From assembly GCF_000964545.1 (NCBI RefSeq), contig NZ_BBVD01000008.1, positions 186,001 through 250,000 on the forward strand: a stretch of DNA of 64,000 bases, in the 5' to 3' direction. The position numbers and the translations under genes were made by a program. Below are positions 51,063 to 59,968 of this stretch, in pieces. The notes under the pieces were generated by a model. That model was not told the DNA's origin. It did no database searches and saw only the letters and a list, made by a program, of their open reading frames with translations. Each line of letters starts with the position of its first letter. The first letter of the stretch is position 1. The stretch comes from Comamonas thiooxydans (lineage in GTDB: Bacteria; Pseudomonadota; Gammaproteobacteria; Burkholderiales; Burkholderiaceae_C).

Positions 51063-52054
51063 CACGGCTTTTCCTGCTCCATCAGCAAAAAGGTGTTGTA
51101 GGCATTCATGCGATTGGCTTCCTTGAACAGCGGGTAAGCCGAGAACCTGGACCAGTCCGTCGCCTGATAGGCCTCGTCAAACGGGTCAAGATTGGCTGCA
51201 GCCTTGCCCATGGCCTCGCGCAGATAGTGCAGATAGTCTCGTGTCAGCTGCATGTCCTGGCGCGGCTGCTCGGAGGCCGGGCCGTGGCCCGGCACCATGA
51301 CCTTGACGGGCAGCTTGAGCAACTCGTCCAGCGCGGCAATCCAGTGGCGGCTGTCGGCCTGGCCCACATAGGGAATGCGGTTGCGAAACACCACATCGCC
51401 GATGAACAGCACACCGCTTTGCGGCAGGAAGATGGCCGTATCCTCCGCCGTATGCGATGGCCCCATATGCTGCAGCACAAAGTCCACGCCCCCCACCTTC
51501 AGCGTGGAGCTATCACCTGCCACCCATTGATTCGCGGGCACCAGGCGCGTGCTCCGGTCGACCCAGGGCGCCAGATCCTTGCGCGAAGCCTCAAGCCGCA
51601 GATGCGCGGTTTCTGAGTTGATGTATTCACGCGCCTGGGCATGGGCCACGATTTTTGCGCCCAGGGCCTCGAACACCTGCAGGCCATAGATGTGGTCGGC
51701 GTGATAGTGGGTCAGCAGCACATGGCTGATGGGTTTGGGCGTCAGCGTACGGATTTTCTGCACCAGCTCCTCGGCCAGTGCGGGCGAACCCAGCGCGTCG
51801 ATCACAACCACGCTGTCATGGGTGATGACAAAGCCCGCATTGGAGATGAAGTTGCGATTGGCCGCACTGCCCAGCGCCGATACGCCCTGCACAAAAAATA
51901 CATTGGCAGCCACCTGTTGCAACTCCATCACGGGCGCGCTGACCGCTTGCGCAGTGAGCGACCTGGGGGCTGCATCATGCGCTGCCGCTGTACCTGTCGC
52001 TGCAACCGCTGCCCACACAAAGCTCCTCAGCGCAGCTCCTGCCCAGCTTGTCAT
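51062..52054 (-). CDS. MBL-fold metallohydrolase, SoxH-like (quinoprotein-relay family)
   Basis: A 330-residue exported metallo-beta-lactamase-fold protein. The zinc motif is HYHADH (116-121), further ligands are in GPSHTAED and VPGHGPASE, and a signal peptide occupies about residues 1-30. Related SoxH proteins sit in sox clusters but are not essential for thiosulfate oxidation where tested. AGGGAG precedes the ATG at 52054. It is the first gene of the leftward run. Confidence 0.85.
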   Translation of the reverse strand: MTSWAGAALRSFVWAAVAATGTAAAHDAAPRSLTAQAVSAPVMELQQVAANVFFVQGVSALGSAANRNFISNAGFVITHDSVVVIDALGSPALAEELVQKIRTLTPKPISHVLLTHYHADHIYGLQVFEALGAKIVAHAQAREYINSETAHLRLEASRKDLAPWVDRSTRLVPANQWVAGDSSTLKVGGVDFVLQHMGPSHTAEDTAIFLPQSGVLFIGDVVFRNRIPYVGQADSRHWIAALDELLKLPVKVMVPGHGPASEQPRQDMQLTRDYLHYLREAMGKAAANLDPFDEAYQATDWSRFSAYPLFKEANRMNAYNTFLLMEQEKP

Positions 52055-52142
52055 GGCTTTGTCTCCCTTGCATGGGCGGCGCGTCATGCATGAATGCCGC
52101 CACTAGCGCTTGCCCTATTTTTGAATGTTTGCGTCATCGTTA

Positions 52143-52166
52143 ATATAAGCAAGTGGCAATATTTAA
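52143..52166. promoter_or_regulatory. Putative sox operator, copy 1
   Basis: Lies in the divergent gap between the MBL gene and the DsrE-like gene. It begins ATATAAGCAAGT and ends ATTTAA, with AATAT...ATATT dyad symmetry. It is similar to the site before the cytochrome gene, and the ArsR-type gene nearby is the likely binder. Confidence 0.55.
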
Positions 52167-52213
52167 CCAAGGGCATCTTCCCTGATTCCCACAGACACCA
52201 CAGGAGACATTCC

Positions 52214-52627
52214 ATGAAGCGCCAGTTCGTTGCCCTGAGCTTTGCCCTGTGTACGGCGATTGCCGCCGCTCAGGATGTGAAAGTGGTCTATCACGTCAAC
52301 ACCGGAGTGGAGACCGCGGCCGCCATACTCGCCAATATCAATAACGAACTCAATGCTTCGCCCACGGACAAGATCGTGGTGGTCACCCATGGGCCCGGCA
52401 TAGACTTTCTGCTGAACAACGCCAAGGACAGCAAGGGCCGCGAGTTCAGCGGCCAGGTCAGCGCACTGGTGGGGCGCGGCGTGGAGTTCAAGGTCTGCAA
52501 CAACACGCTGCAAACGCGCAAGCTCGATGCCTCAAGCCTGCTAATGGAGGCCTCGGTCGTCCCCTCCGGTGTGGCCGAAGTCGCACGCCTGCAGGCCAGA
52601 GAAGGCTTTGTCTATCTCAAGCCCTGA
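52214..52627 (+). CDS. Periplasmic DsrE-like protein
   Basis: A 137-residue exported protein with a signal peptide (residues 1-19, cut near AIAAAQ) and a DsrE/F-type domain: VKVVYHVNTGVETAAAILAN, KIVVVTHGPGIDFLL and GVEFKVCNNTLQTRKL. The single cysteine in KVCNNTL corresponds to the sulfur-carrying position of this family. It is divergent from the sox run and shares the operator region, so joint regulation is likely. CAGGAG precedes the ATG. Confidence 0.85.
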   Translation: MKRQFVALSFALCTAIAAAQDVKVVYHVNTGVETAAAILANINNELNASPTDKIVVVTHGPGIDFLLNNAKDSKGREFSGQVSALVGRGVEFKVCNNTLQTRKLDASSLLMEASVVPSGVAEVARLQAREGFVYLKP

Positions 52628-52642
52628 GCAGCATACGGCCAT

Positions 52643-52672
52643 GAAAAAAGGCGCCTGGTGCGCCTTTCTTCT
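52643..52672. terminator. Terminator between the DsrE-like and ArsR genes
   Basis: AAAGGCGC/GCGCCTTT around a 5-base loop, with A- and T-rich flanks, sits between two convergent genes and can serve both. Confidence 0.8.
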
Positions 52673-52688
52673 TTTGGGGCTCAAGCCA

Positions 52689-52997
52689 TCAGTTCTGTTC
52701 GATGGCAATCTGCACGCAGATGGTGCGGCACATATGGACGACCTTCTCGTTGGCGATGAAATAGTAGATGCTGACCCCTTCACGCCTGCGGCCCAGAATG
52801 CCGGACTGGTACAGCGTGTTCAGGTGCTGAGACATATTGGGCTGGGTCGTGTCTATGGAAGCCAGCAGCTCGGAGACGTTTTTTTCTCCATTGCACAGCG
52901 CGCTGATGATCTTCAGCCGCATGGGCGCAGCCATAGCTTTGAACAGCTCGGCCGCACTCTCGAAAACGCTGTCATCCTCAAGCTCTGACGATTCCAT
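52689..52997 (-). CDS. ArsR-family repressor, SoxR/BigR-like
   Basis: A 102-residue winged-helix repressor with the ArsR helix-turn-helix in LLASIDTTQPNMSQHLNTLY and the wing in RREGVSIYYFI. Cysteines are at 35 (ISALCNGEK), 90 and 94 (VVHMCRTICVQ). Persulfide-sensing members (BigR, SqrR) use one Cys after the first helices and one near the C-terminus, the pattern seen here. Given its place it most likely represses the sox genes until sulfane sulfur is present; not tested. Confidence 0.88.
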   Translation of the reverse strand: MESSELEDDSVFESAAELFKAMAAPMRLKIISALCNGEKNVSELLASIDTTQPNMSQHLNTLYQSGILGRRREGVSIYYFIANEKVVHMCRTICVQIAIEQN

Positions 52998-53231
52998 GAA
53001 ACACTCCTGAACACCGCTTCAGACTGCAACCTTCAAACAGAGGTGGTAGGCCATGGTGCATGGCACCAGTTTATAGGAAGGTCATGCAGCGCCTGTCATC
53101 ACCCGACGACAAACACTGATTGGCATCAGGCAATCCCGAAAAAGAAGCAGCCAGCGCCTGACTGATATGAATTTCAGGCACTTTCATAGCTGAAATCCAT
53201 ATTCAGCGTATGCAAGCAGCTATCAAAAAAA

Positions 53232-53825
53232 TCAAGCCGGCCTCCACTCCAGAGACCAGGCACCGCTTTGCACGTTCTGCAGCCACAGGCAGCAGCTCAG
53301 GGTTTTGGCATCCGTGACCTGGCCGCTACGCACGCCGTCCAGCAGCTCGTCAGCCGTCATGCTGCAGACATCGAGAAACTCGTCGGCATCGAGCTGGCGC
53401 TCGCCCGCGGTCAGGCCGCGCGCGAAGAAGATGTGAATGACTTCGTCGGAGTAGCCGATCGCCAGATGCATGGGGCCGGCATAGGCCCATTCGCGCGCGC
53501 TGTAGCCGGTTTCCTCCAGCAGCTCGCGCTGGGCGCAGAGCAGCGGCTGCTCGCCCGCATCGAGCTTGCCTGCGGGAAACTCCGTCATGACCCGGCCCAC
53601 GGGGTAGCGAAACTGCCGCTCCAGCAGCACGCGGCCATCGTCGAGCAGGCCTATCACCACCACGGCGCCGGGGTGCACCACATACTCGCGCGTGGCCTGC
53701 CCGCCATGAGGCAGGCGCACGGTATCGAGCCTCACCTGCAGAAAACTGCCCTGGTGCACCAGCTCGCTTTTGATGGGGTGCTCGATCAGATGGGCTTCCT
53801 GAGCCTGTTTGTCTTGTTGGGTCAT
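53232..53825 (-). CDS. Nudix hydrolase, ADP-ribose pyrophosphatase-like
   Basis: A 197-residue NudF-type hydrolase. The Nudix box is complete at 86-108: GKLDAGEQPLLCAQRELLEE followed by TGY. The preceding REYVVHPGAVVVIGLLDDG and RQFRYPVGR are typical of ADP-ribose pyrophosphatases. The start at 53825 (MTQQDKQ) is chosen over the upstream frame. It is divergent from the MBL gene at 53920. Confidence 0.9.
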   Translation of the reverse strand: MTQQDKQAQEAHLIEHPIKSELVHQGSFLQVRLDTVRLPHGGQATREYVVHPGAVVVIGLLDDGRVLLERQFRYPVGRVMTEFPAGKLDAGEQPLLCAQRELLEETGYSAREWAYAGPMHLAIGYSDEVIHIFFARGLTAGERQLDADEFLDVCSMTADELLDGVRSGQVTDAKTLSCCLWLQNVQSGAWSLEWRPA

Positions 53826-53919
53826 CTCCGACTCGTCTTTCAAAGCGCTGTGGTGACAGCGCAAATACATCCAAGGTCTTAATCTTCGCAGAAGCCGGCT
53901 TCACTTTCCCCCTCAGACC

Positions 53920-54858
53920 ATGATGCATCCCATCGACACAGCCCAGACAGACATACAGCGCCACCAGTTTGGCCGCGTGACGGTGTTTCGCGGCGCCAAG
54001 GGTGGCAAGTATCCGGACGGCAACCAGATCATGATTCGCGGCAGCGATACGCTGGCAGCGCTGGATACGCCTATCGTTGCCAACCATATCGGGGCCGAGT
54101 TCGATGCCACCGAGCTGGTGGTGATGGGTCATGTGCATGAGGACCATATGGCCGGCCTGCACCGCCTACCGGACGCGCGGGTCTTTGCTCACGTAGGCGA
54201 TCTGGCGGCCTTGCAAAGCTGGGAGGGCCTGGTTGCCACCTTTGGCTGGGCCGATTCGGCTCAGGCCGGCATCCTGCGCAGCAAGCTGGAGAGCGAATTC
54301 TTCTACGCCCCCAGACCCGATGCCAGGGGCTACGAAGATGGAGCCGTCTGGGAGCTGGGTCAGTCGCAGATTCACGCCATTCATATGCCTGGCCATACCG
54401 CCGGCCATACCGTGCTGCTGATCGAGCCCGAAGGTGTAGCCTTTATCGGCGATATCGACCTGACGGGCTTCGGCCCTTATTACGGCGATGCCTGCTCCTG
54501 TCTGACGGACTTTCGCCGCAGCCTGGCGCGGCTGCCCGAGATCGATGCCCGGGTCTGGGTGACCTCGCACCACAAGGGCATTTACACGGAACGCAAGGCG
54601 TTTCTGCGAGACCTCAAGCGCTTTGCTGCCGTCATTGACGAGCGCGGTGCACGCATTCTCGAATGGCTGGCGCAGCGGCCCATGACGCTCTCGCAGATGG
54701 TGGAGCAGCGCCTGCTCTACCCGCAAGGCTTTGATGCGTCCTGGGTACAGGGGGCCGAGACGCGCAGCATTTCCCAGCATCTGGATGAGCTGCTGGCTGT
54801 CGGAGAAATCCTGCAGGAGCGCAACCTGCGCGGCGAAGACCTTTATCTGCGGGCCTGA
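53920..54858 (+). CDS. MBL-fold metallohydrolase
   Basis: A 312-residue cytoplasmic metallo-beta-lactamase-fold protein. The motif is HVHEDH (71-76), in which the usual Ala is replaced by Glu, followed by MPGHTAGHT, FIGDIDLTGFGPYYGD and TSHHKGI. No signal peptide. The C-terminal helical region (SQMVEQRLLYPQGFDASW) is like that of glyoxalase-II-type relatives. Substrate not identified. Two tandem ATGs (53920, 53923) are possible. Confidence 0.85.
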   Translation: MMHPIDTAQTDIQRHQFGRVTVFRGAKGGKYPDGNQIMIRGSDTLAALDTPIVANHIGAEFDATELVVMGHVHEDHMAGLHRLPDARVFAHVGDLAALQSWEGLVATFGWADSAQAGILRSKLESEFFYAPRPDARGYEDGAVWELGQSQIHAIHMPGHTAGHTVLLIEPEGVAFIGDIDLTGFGPYYGDACSCLTDFRRSLARLPEIDARVWVTSHHKGIYTERKAFLRDLKRFAAVIDERGARILEWLAQRPMTLSQMVEQRLLYPQGFDASWVQGAETRSISQHLDELLAVGEILQERNLRGEDLYLRA

Positions 54859-54870
54859 ATCCAGAGAAAT

Positions 54871-54900
54871 AAAAAAGCCGACTTCTCAAGGAAGTCGGCG
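54871..54900 (-). terminator. Terminator of the BKACE gene
   Basis: GCCGACTT/AAGTCGGC with a 7-base loop. On the minus strand it is followed by T6, so it ends the leftward transcript. Confidence 0.82.
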
Positions 54901-54991
54901 GGGGTAGGCGCTTGGCCACGCATCCACCAGGCAAGCGTGACAAACGCACAGCGGCTAGATCAGCCGGGCCCGGTCACCCGGGCTTTGAGAC

Positions 54992-56062
54992 TCAGGCCAC
55001 AGCGTCCATGGGCTTGCGCAGAAAGCCCTGGTTGGCGCCCTTGCGGTTGGGCGCGAAGCCGTTCCTGGCCAGGGTTTCGTCGGCGGTTTCGTAGAACACG
55101 CCGATCTGCTTGATCTCGCGGGCCTGCTGGGCCGTGGCAATCGGGCGACCGAACTCGCCCGCAATGCGCACCAGCTGCTTGATCTGCTCCACGGTGCTCA
55201 TCTTGCCGGTGCGGGTTTGATTCCACAGCACGTCCTCAATACCGCAGCGCACATGCAGACCCAGGGCCATGCCGATCATATTGATGGGCAGCACGTTCAG
55301 CACCGAGCTTTCCACCGTCACGATGGCGTTGTCGGGCACGGCGCGCAGCATATTGGCCAGGTTGTAGATATTGGCCTGGTCCATGCCGCCGCTGATGGCG
55401 ACCCAGTTCATGACCAGCGGGCCCTTGTAGACGCCACGGCGGATCATGCGCTCTATGGTCTCGAAACTGTTGATGTTGTAGACCTGGAAGGCGCTCTGGA
55501 TGCCCTTTTCGGACAGGCGACGAATATGTTCTTCGACGAAGCTGGGGTTCGAGGGAACAATCATGTCCTTGTAGGTCTTGTGCAGATGCGGGAAGCCGCG
55601 CGAGACACCGCGGAAGTCGTCTTCGCCGGCATGCTCAGTCACGTTCATCTGCGTGGTGTTCACGGTCACCGTCACCTGGTCGGGTACAGGAGTCAGCTCG
55701 GCCAGCATATGGCGGGTATCGTCGGAGAGCCACTTGGCTTCGCCGTCCGGGCCTTCGGGCGCAAAGCTGATGGAGCCGCCGACCTGGATGATCATCTCGG
55801 GCACACGCTCACGCACACCGGCAATAAGCTCGTTGAACTTGGACAGACGCTTGCTGCCCTTGCCGTCGTCTTCACGCACATGCAGATGCAGCACGGTGGC
55901 GCCGGCCTCATAGCAGTCCACGGCCTTCTGAATCTGCTCTTCCATGGTGATGGGGATGTCCTCGGGGAAGTCCGAGGGAATCCAGCCCGGAGCATAGGGA
56001 GCTGCAGTGATGATCAGCGGTTGCTGGTTTTCGGGATACAGGTGACCGTCAAGAAAGTTCAT
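54992..56062 (-). CDS. BKACE family (3-keto-5-aminohexanoate cleavage) enzyme
   Basis: A 356-residue zinc enzyme of the DUF849 family that condenses a beta-keto acid with acetyl-CoA to give acetoacetate and a new CoA ester. The metal histidines His59 and His61 lie in ATVLHLHVRED, and a metal-site glutamate is in VRCGIEDVLW. Other marks are IIQVGGSISFAPEG and NWVAISGGMDQANI. The exact keto acid varies within the family (carnitine, lysine or other pathways) and is not known here. Confidence 0.9.
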   Translation of the reverse strand: MNFLDGHLYPENQQPLIITAAPYAPGWIPSDFPEDIPITMEEQIQKAVDCYEAGATVLHLHVREDDGKGSKRLSKFNELIAGVRERVPEMIIQVGGSISFAPEGPDGEAKWLSDDTRHMLAELTPVPDQVTVTVNTTQMNVTEHAGEDDFRGVSRGFPHLHKTYKDMIVPSNPSFVEEHIRRLSEKGIQSAFQVYNINSFETIERMIRRGVYKGPLVMNWVAISGGMDQANIYNLANMLRAVPDNAIVTVESSVLNVLPINMIGMALGLHVRCGIEDVLWNQTRTGKMSTVEQIKQLVRIAGEFGRPIATAQQAREIKQIGVFYETADETLARNGFAPNRKGANQGFLRKPMDAVA

Positions 56063-56646
56063 GGTTGTTGTCTCCGGTTTGAGTGCGAGAAATCAGTGTC
56101 TGGACAAACTGCATCAGCCGATTTCAGGCCATTGCCGATGCGTGAGGCCAGTATCAAATGCCGTGTGAGATGCCACTTTGCATTTCAAGACACGCGCTTT
56201 CTCAAACGCGACAAGACCGGCAAACCATGCCTGAAGGTGATTGGGGCAGGCAACGGAGAGACGACATCGGTTCATGCACTGCAAAAGTCCAGGCGACTGC
56301 TGCGCACCATCGGCAACCTGCGATCTCCCCCTCCTCGCGGCTCCGATTGCAAGGCGCCCATACCGCGCCACAAGCACGCATCGAAGCTATGCAGGCTGCA
56401 GCCCTACATCGGGTAAGTGCGGAGTACTGCAGTCATCAAATGCGAAGTCGCAGGCATGAAACGCCAAGTCACAGGACTTGCGGACCTCCATCATGAATTG
56501 GTGCATTCCTACACCCCAAGCACAAGAACGCAGGGACATGCCGGCAGGTTCAGCGGATCACCTATTCGTTGGGTCTGCCCCCTGCGAGACAGAGATCGGC
56601 GTCATGCCGAATGTCTGCCCCCCATGAAAAACGACAGGAGACATCA
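56063..56646. other. Intergenic region, no gene seen
   Basis: 584 bases. No frame has both a ribosome site and natural protein composition. It lies between the divergent BKACE and Bug genes and probably carries their promoters. Confidence 0.4.
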
Positions 56647-56808
56647 ATGACAACCGCTGTGAATTTTGCTGGACCACCCGGCCCGCAAGTAATGCCCGTG
56701 ATTCGCGTCTTGCGAGCCAGAGCCGATAGCACCGCTGCAAGACAGGCGCTGAATGCCCACGTTCTTGAAGATGGGCGGGTCACAGACTCTCCCGCCAGCG
56801 CCATCTGA
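56647..56808 (+). CDS. Possible small protein, 53 residues
   Basis: ACAGGAG lies 6 bases before the ATG. The peptide begins MTTAVNFAGPPGPQVMPVIR and continues VLRARADSTAARQALNAHVL. It ends 24 bases before the Bug-protein gene. Unrecognised; the ribosome site is good, but the composition is neutral evidence. Confidence 0.4.
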   Translation: MTTAVNFAGPPGPQVMPVIRVLRARADSTAARQALNAHVLEDGRVTDSPASAI

Positions 56809-56832
56809 GCAACTCCATTTAGGGAGCAACAC

Positions 56833-57831
56833 ATGCGAAACATTCCTCGAACCCTGCGTTCCTGCGCCGCAATTCTTTGCGTCGGCGCAATGGCCATCAC
56901 CGCCGTACAGGCTCAGACCCCTGCACCCGCCTGGCCCGTCAAACCCATCCGCCTCGTCGTTCCTGCGCCTCCTGGTGGCATCACCGATGGTGTGGCGCGC
57001 CTGGTGGCCGATCATCTGCAGACCAATCTGGGCCAGCCCGTGGTCGTCGACAACAAACCCGGCGGATCGGCCGTGATTGCCGAGCGCGCCGTGATGAATG
57101 CACCTGCCGACTGGCATACGCTGATGATTGCGCCCTCCAGCATCTGGACCGACTTTCCACTCACCGTGAAGACGCCGTTTGACGTGCACAAGACATTCAC
57201 CTATGTCTCGGATGTGGCCTCCATGGTGCATATGCTGGTGGCCAACAACAGCTTTCCCCCCAACAGGATTCAGGAGGTGCTGGACTATGCAAAGAAGAGC
57301 TCCGGCCCCATCAATATCGCCAACCTGAGCCCCGGCACTCGCTCCGACATGCTGGGTGCGTTGCTGAGCGAGAAAAGCGGCGGCAAGATCACCGCCGTGC
57401 CCTACAAGGGCTCGGCCCCTGCTATCGTCGACCTGATCGGCAATCAGGTACAACTGACCTTTGAAGTGGTGACCAATGCAGCCCCGCTGGTCAAGGCCGG
57501 CAAGATCAAGGCCCTGGGCGTGGTCTCGCCCAACCGCTCGCGCCTGCTACCCGATGTGCCCAGCTTTGCCGAGCAGAACATGCCCGACTTTGTGCTGCCC
57601 GATGCCAGTGTGGGATTGTTCGTGCTGAGCAGCACGCCCCCGGCCCTGATCCAGAAGGTGCGCCAGGAAATGGACAAGGTGACTCAATCCGCCAAGTTTC
57701 AGGCGCAGCTCAAAACCCAGGGCTTTGACGCACCCCAGCCCAGCACGATGACGGAGCTGCAACAAAAAATGCTGAACACGGTGGAGCAGAACCGCAAAAT
57801 TCTGAGCAAGCTCAGAATCGCCAGCAACTGA
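56833..57831 (+). CDS. Bug/TctC-type solute-binding protein
   Basis: A 332-residue periplasmic binding protein of the tripartite tricarboxylate transporter family, greatly expanded in beta-proteobacteria. A signal peptide is cut near AVQAQTP. The N-terminal marks are WPVKPIRLVVPAPPGGITDG and VVVDNKPGGSAVIAERAVM. Ligands are usually carboxylates or amides. No TctA/TctB membrane genes are nearby, as is common for orphan Bug proteins. Confidence 0.92.
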   Translation: MRNIPRTLRSCAAILCVGAMAITAVQAQTPAPAWPVKPIRLVVPAPPGGITDGVARLVADHLQTNLGQPVVVDNKPGGSAVIAERAVMNAPADWHTLMIAPSSIWTDFPLTVKTPFDVHKTFTYVSDVASMVHMLVANNSFPPNRIQEVLDYAKKSSGPINIANLSPGTRSDMLGALLSEKSGGKITAVPYKGSAPAIVDLIGNQVQLTFEVVTNAAPLVKAGKIKALGVVSPNRSRLLPDVPSFAEQNMPDFVLPDASVGLFVLSSTPPALIQKVRQEMDKVTQSAKFQAQLKTQGFDAPQPSTMTELQQKMLNTVEQNRKILSKLRIASN

Positions 57832-57884
57832 AGGACGCTGGCGTAGCCGCCCTCTCCCTGGGGTGGCACTTTGGTAGTGTGTTT

Positions 57885-57910
57885 GGCGGGCCCTTACGGC
57901 CCGCTTTTTT
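57885..57910 (+). terminator. Terminator after the Bug gene
   Basis: GGCGGGCC/GGCCCGC with a 4-base loop is followed by T6. It lies between the convergent Bug and AraC genes. Confidence 0.85.
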
Positions 57911-58931
57911 ATGCGCCGCCCGTGCCTTCGGTCTGCGCCTTGGCACGGCTGTCCTTGGCACTGCAGCCGAACTGGCTCTGATACCAGCGTGAAAAACTGC
58001 TGGGGGCCGTAAAGCCCAGCAGCTCGGCCACTTCGGTCAGAGAGCGGTTGCTCTCGAACACATAGCGCACGGCCAGCTCCTTGCGGATATCGTTCATCAG
58101 CGAGGAAAAGCTCTGGCCCTTTTCCGTCAGCCGGCGCTGAATGGTGCGTGGCACCACACCCAGGTGCTCGCTGACTTTCTCAATGCTGCAGCGCCCGCTG
58201 GGCAACAGCAGCAAGATGGTGCGGCGCACATCGTCCAGCACTGCTTCCTCGCTCATGGGAGCCACGGACTCCAGCAGCTTCTGGGCATAGCGCACCATGG
58301 CAGGGTCGGCAAATTCGTTGCGCGTATCGAGATCGGCCTTGACGCAAACAATGCAGTTGAACTCTTGATTGAACTCCACGCGCGGGCCGAACATCAGGTG
58401 ATGCATGCTCAGGTCCTTGGGCGCGGCGTGCTCGAAACACACCATGCGAGGCTGCCAGTCGCGACCTATCAGCTGCCGAATGGCGCGCACCATCACGCCC
58501 AGCGCCAGCTCCACGCGCTGGCGCGTAGGCTCATGGGCACGGCCGGCCAGCAACAGCTCACGGATCAGCACCGTGTCGGCCTGCTCGTCCAGCTCCAGCG
58601 TCATGGCGCCGTTGAGCAGGGCCAGATGACGCACCAGCAGGTTCAGCGAATCGCGCAGCGTAGCCTGATCGCGAATCAGCAGGCCCACCGGCCCCATATT
58701 GGACAGCAGGCGCGAGCGCGCCATGCACAGACCAAAGCTTTCATTGCCCGACTGCATGGCCGAGGCCTGCAGCAAACGCCCCACCTTGTCCACCGGAATC
58801 ATCAGATCCGGCTCGTCGAGCACACCGGGGCTCAGGCCGGCATCGAGCAGCATGCGCGCGCCATTCAGCCCCGAAGCCTGGGCGACTTCGGCGTAATTGG
58901 TCAAGCAGGCTGCGCGAACGAGAGAGGCCAT
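57909..58931 (-). CDS. AraC-family regulator with AraC_N-type ligand domain
   Basis: A 340-residue regulator of the OruR/ArgR-like AraC subgroup. The N-terminal domain contains LSNMGPVGLLIRDQATLRDS and LNLLVRHLALLNG. The C-terminal helix-turn-helix pair runs from HLGVVPRTIQRRLTEKGQSF to AELLGFTAPSSFSRWYQSQF. It is likely to control the dioxygenase-hydrolase-Bug-porin genes that diverge from it; this is inferred from position. Confidence 0.9.
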   Translation of the reverse strand: MASLVRAACLTNYAEVAQASGLNGARMLLDAGLSPGVLDEPDLMIPVDKVGRLLQASAMQSGNESFGLCMARSRLLSNMGPVGLLIRDQATLRDSLNLLVRHLALLNGAMTLELDEQADTVLIRELLLAGRAHEPTRQRVELALGVMVRAIRQLIGRDWQPRMVCFEHAAPKDLSMHHLMFGPRVEFNQEFNCIVCVKADLDTRNEFADPAMVRYAQKLLESVAPMSEEAVLDDVRRTILLLLPSGRCSIEKVSEHLGVVPRTIQRRLTEKGQSFSSLMNDIRKELAVRYVFESNRSLTEVAELLGFTAPSSFSRWYQSQFGCSAKDSRAKAQTEGTGGA

Positions 58932-59041
58932 GGGGTTTCACTAACTTGGCACTAATTGCAAAGCACCAGTCATGTAATGACAAGCGCCGATCGAGGGGAG
59001 TTTTCACACTGGCGACATTGATTCTATAAGGAGACTTCCCA

Positions 59042-59953
59042 ATGAAAAACAAGGTTGGCGCAGCACCCGCCCTTATCCGCTCCAGCTCTTTGACCCGCTC
59101 GCTGGAAGTCAATCCTCTGACCTGCTCCATCGGTGCGGAGCTGTCCAACGTTCACCTGGGAGCGGCCGCCGAGGACGAAGGCTTGATGGCCGAAATCCGC
59201 CGGGCACTGCTCAAGCACCGCGTGATCTTTTTCCGCGACCAGGACATCACACGCGCCGAGCATGTGGCGTTTGCGCGTAAATTTGGCGAGCTGGAAGACC
59301 ACCCGGTGGTGGGAAGCCACCCCGAGCACCCAGGCCTGGTGCAGATCTACAAGACCCCCGACAACCCTCTGGACCGCAACGAGAACTCATGGCACACCGA
59401 TGCCACCTGGCGCGAGCAGCCCCCCATGGGCTGCGTGCTGCGCTGCGTTGAATGCCCGCCAGTGGGCGGCGACACCATGTGGGTGAACATGGTGATGGCC
59501 TATGAGAACCTGCCAGACGACATCAAGGTCAAGATCGAGCATCTGCGTGCCCGCCACAGCATCGAAGCGAGCTTTGGTGCCGTCATGCCTATCGAAAAGC
59601 GTCTGGCACTCAAGGCCCAATACCCCGACGCCGAGCACCCCGTGGTCCGCATCCACCCCGAAACCGGCGAGAAGATTCTGTTCGTCAACAGCAGCTTCAC
59701 CACCCATTTCACCAACTACAACACACCCGCCAATGTGCGCTTCGGCCTGGACAAATCGCCCGGTTCCTCGCAACTGCTCAATTACCTGACCAGCCAGGCC
59801 ATGATTCCCGAGTACCAGGTGCGCTTCAAATGGAGCAAAAACAGCGTAGCCTTCTGGGACAACCGCTCCACCCAGCACTACGCAGTGATGGACTACCAGC
59901 CCTGCCACCGCAAGATGGAACGCACCGCCATCATCGGCGGCCCCACGGACTGA
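59042..59953 (+). CDS. TauD/TfdA-family 2-oxoglutarate dioxygenase
   Basis: Fe(II)/2-oxoglutarate-dependent oxygenase, 303 residues. The iron ligands His118 and Asp120 lie in NSWHTDATWREQ, and the distal His is in WDNRSTQHYAVMDY. An arginine near RKMERTAIIG should bind 2-oxoglutarate. The family oxidises taurine, alkyl sulfates or phenoxyacids; the substrate here is open. It is divergent from the AraC gene and leads a set of same-strand genes. Confidence 0.9.
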   Translation: MKNKVGAAPALIRSSSLTRSLEVNPLTCSIGAELSNVHLGAAAEDEGLMAEIRRALLKHRVIFFRDQDITRAEHVAFARKFGELEDHPVVGSHPEHPGLVQIYKTPDNPLDRNENSWHTDATWREQPPMGCVLRCVECPPVGGDTMWVNMVMAYENLPDDIKVKIEHLRARHSIEASFGAVMPIEKRLALKAQYPDAEHPVVRIHPETGEKILFVNSSFTTHFTNYNTPANVRFGLDKSPGSSQLLNYLTSQAMIPEYQVRFKWSKNSVAFWDNRSTQHYAVMDYQPCHRKMERTAIIGGPTD

Positions 59954-59968
59954 GCCAGGAGACAGAAG

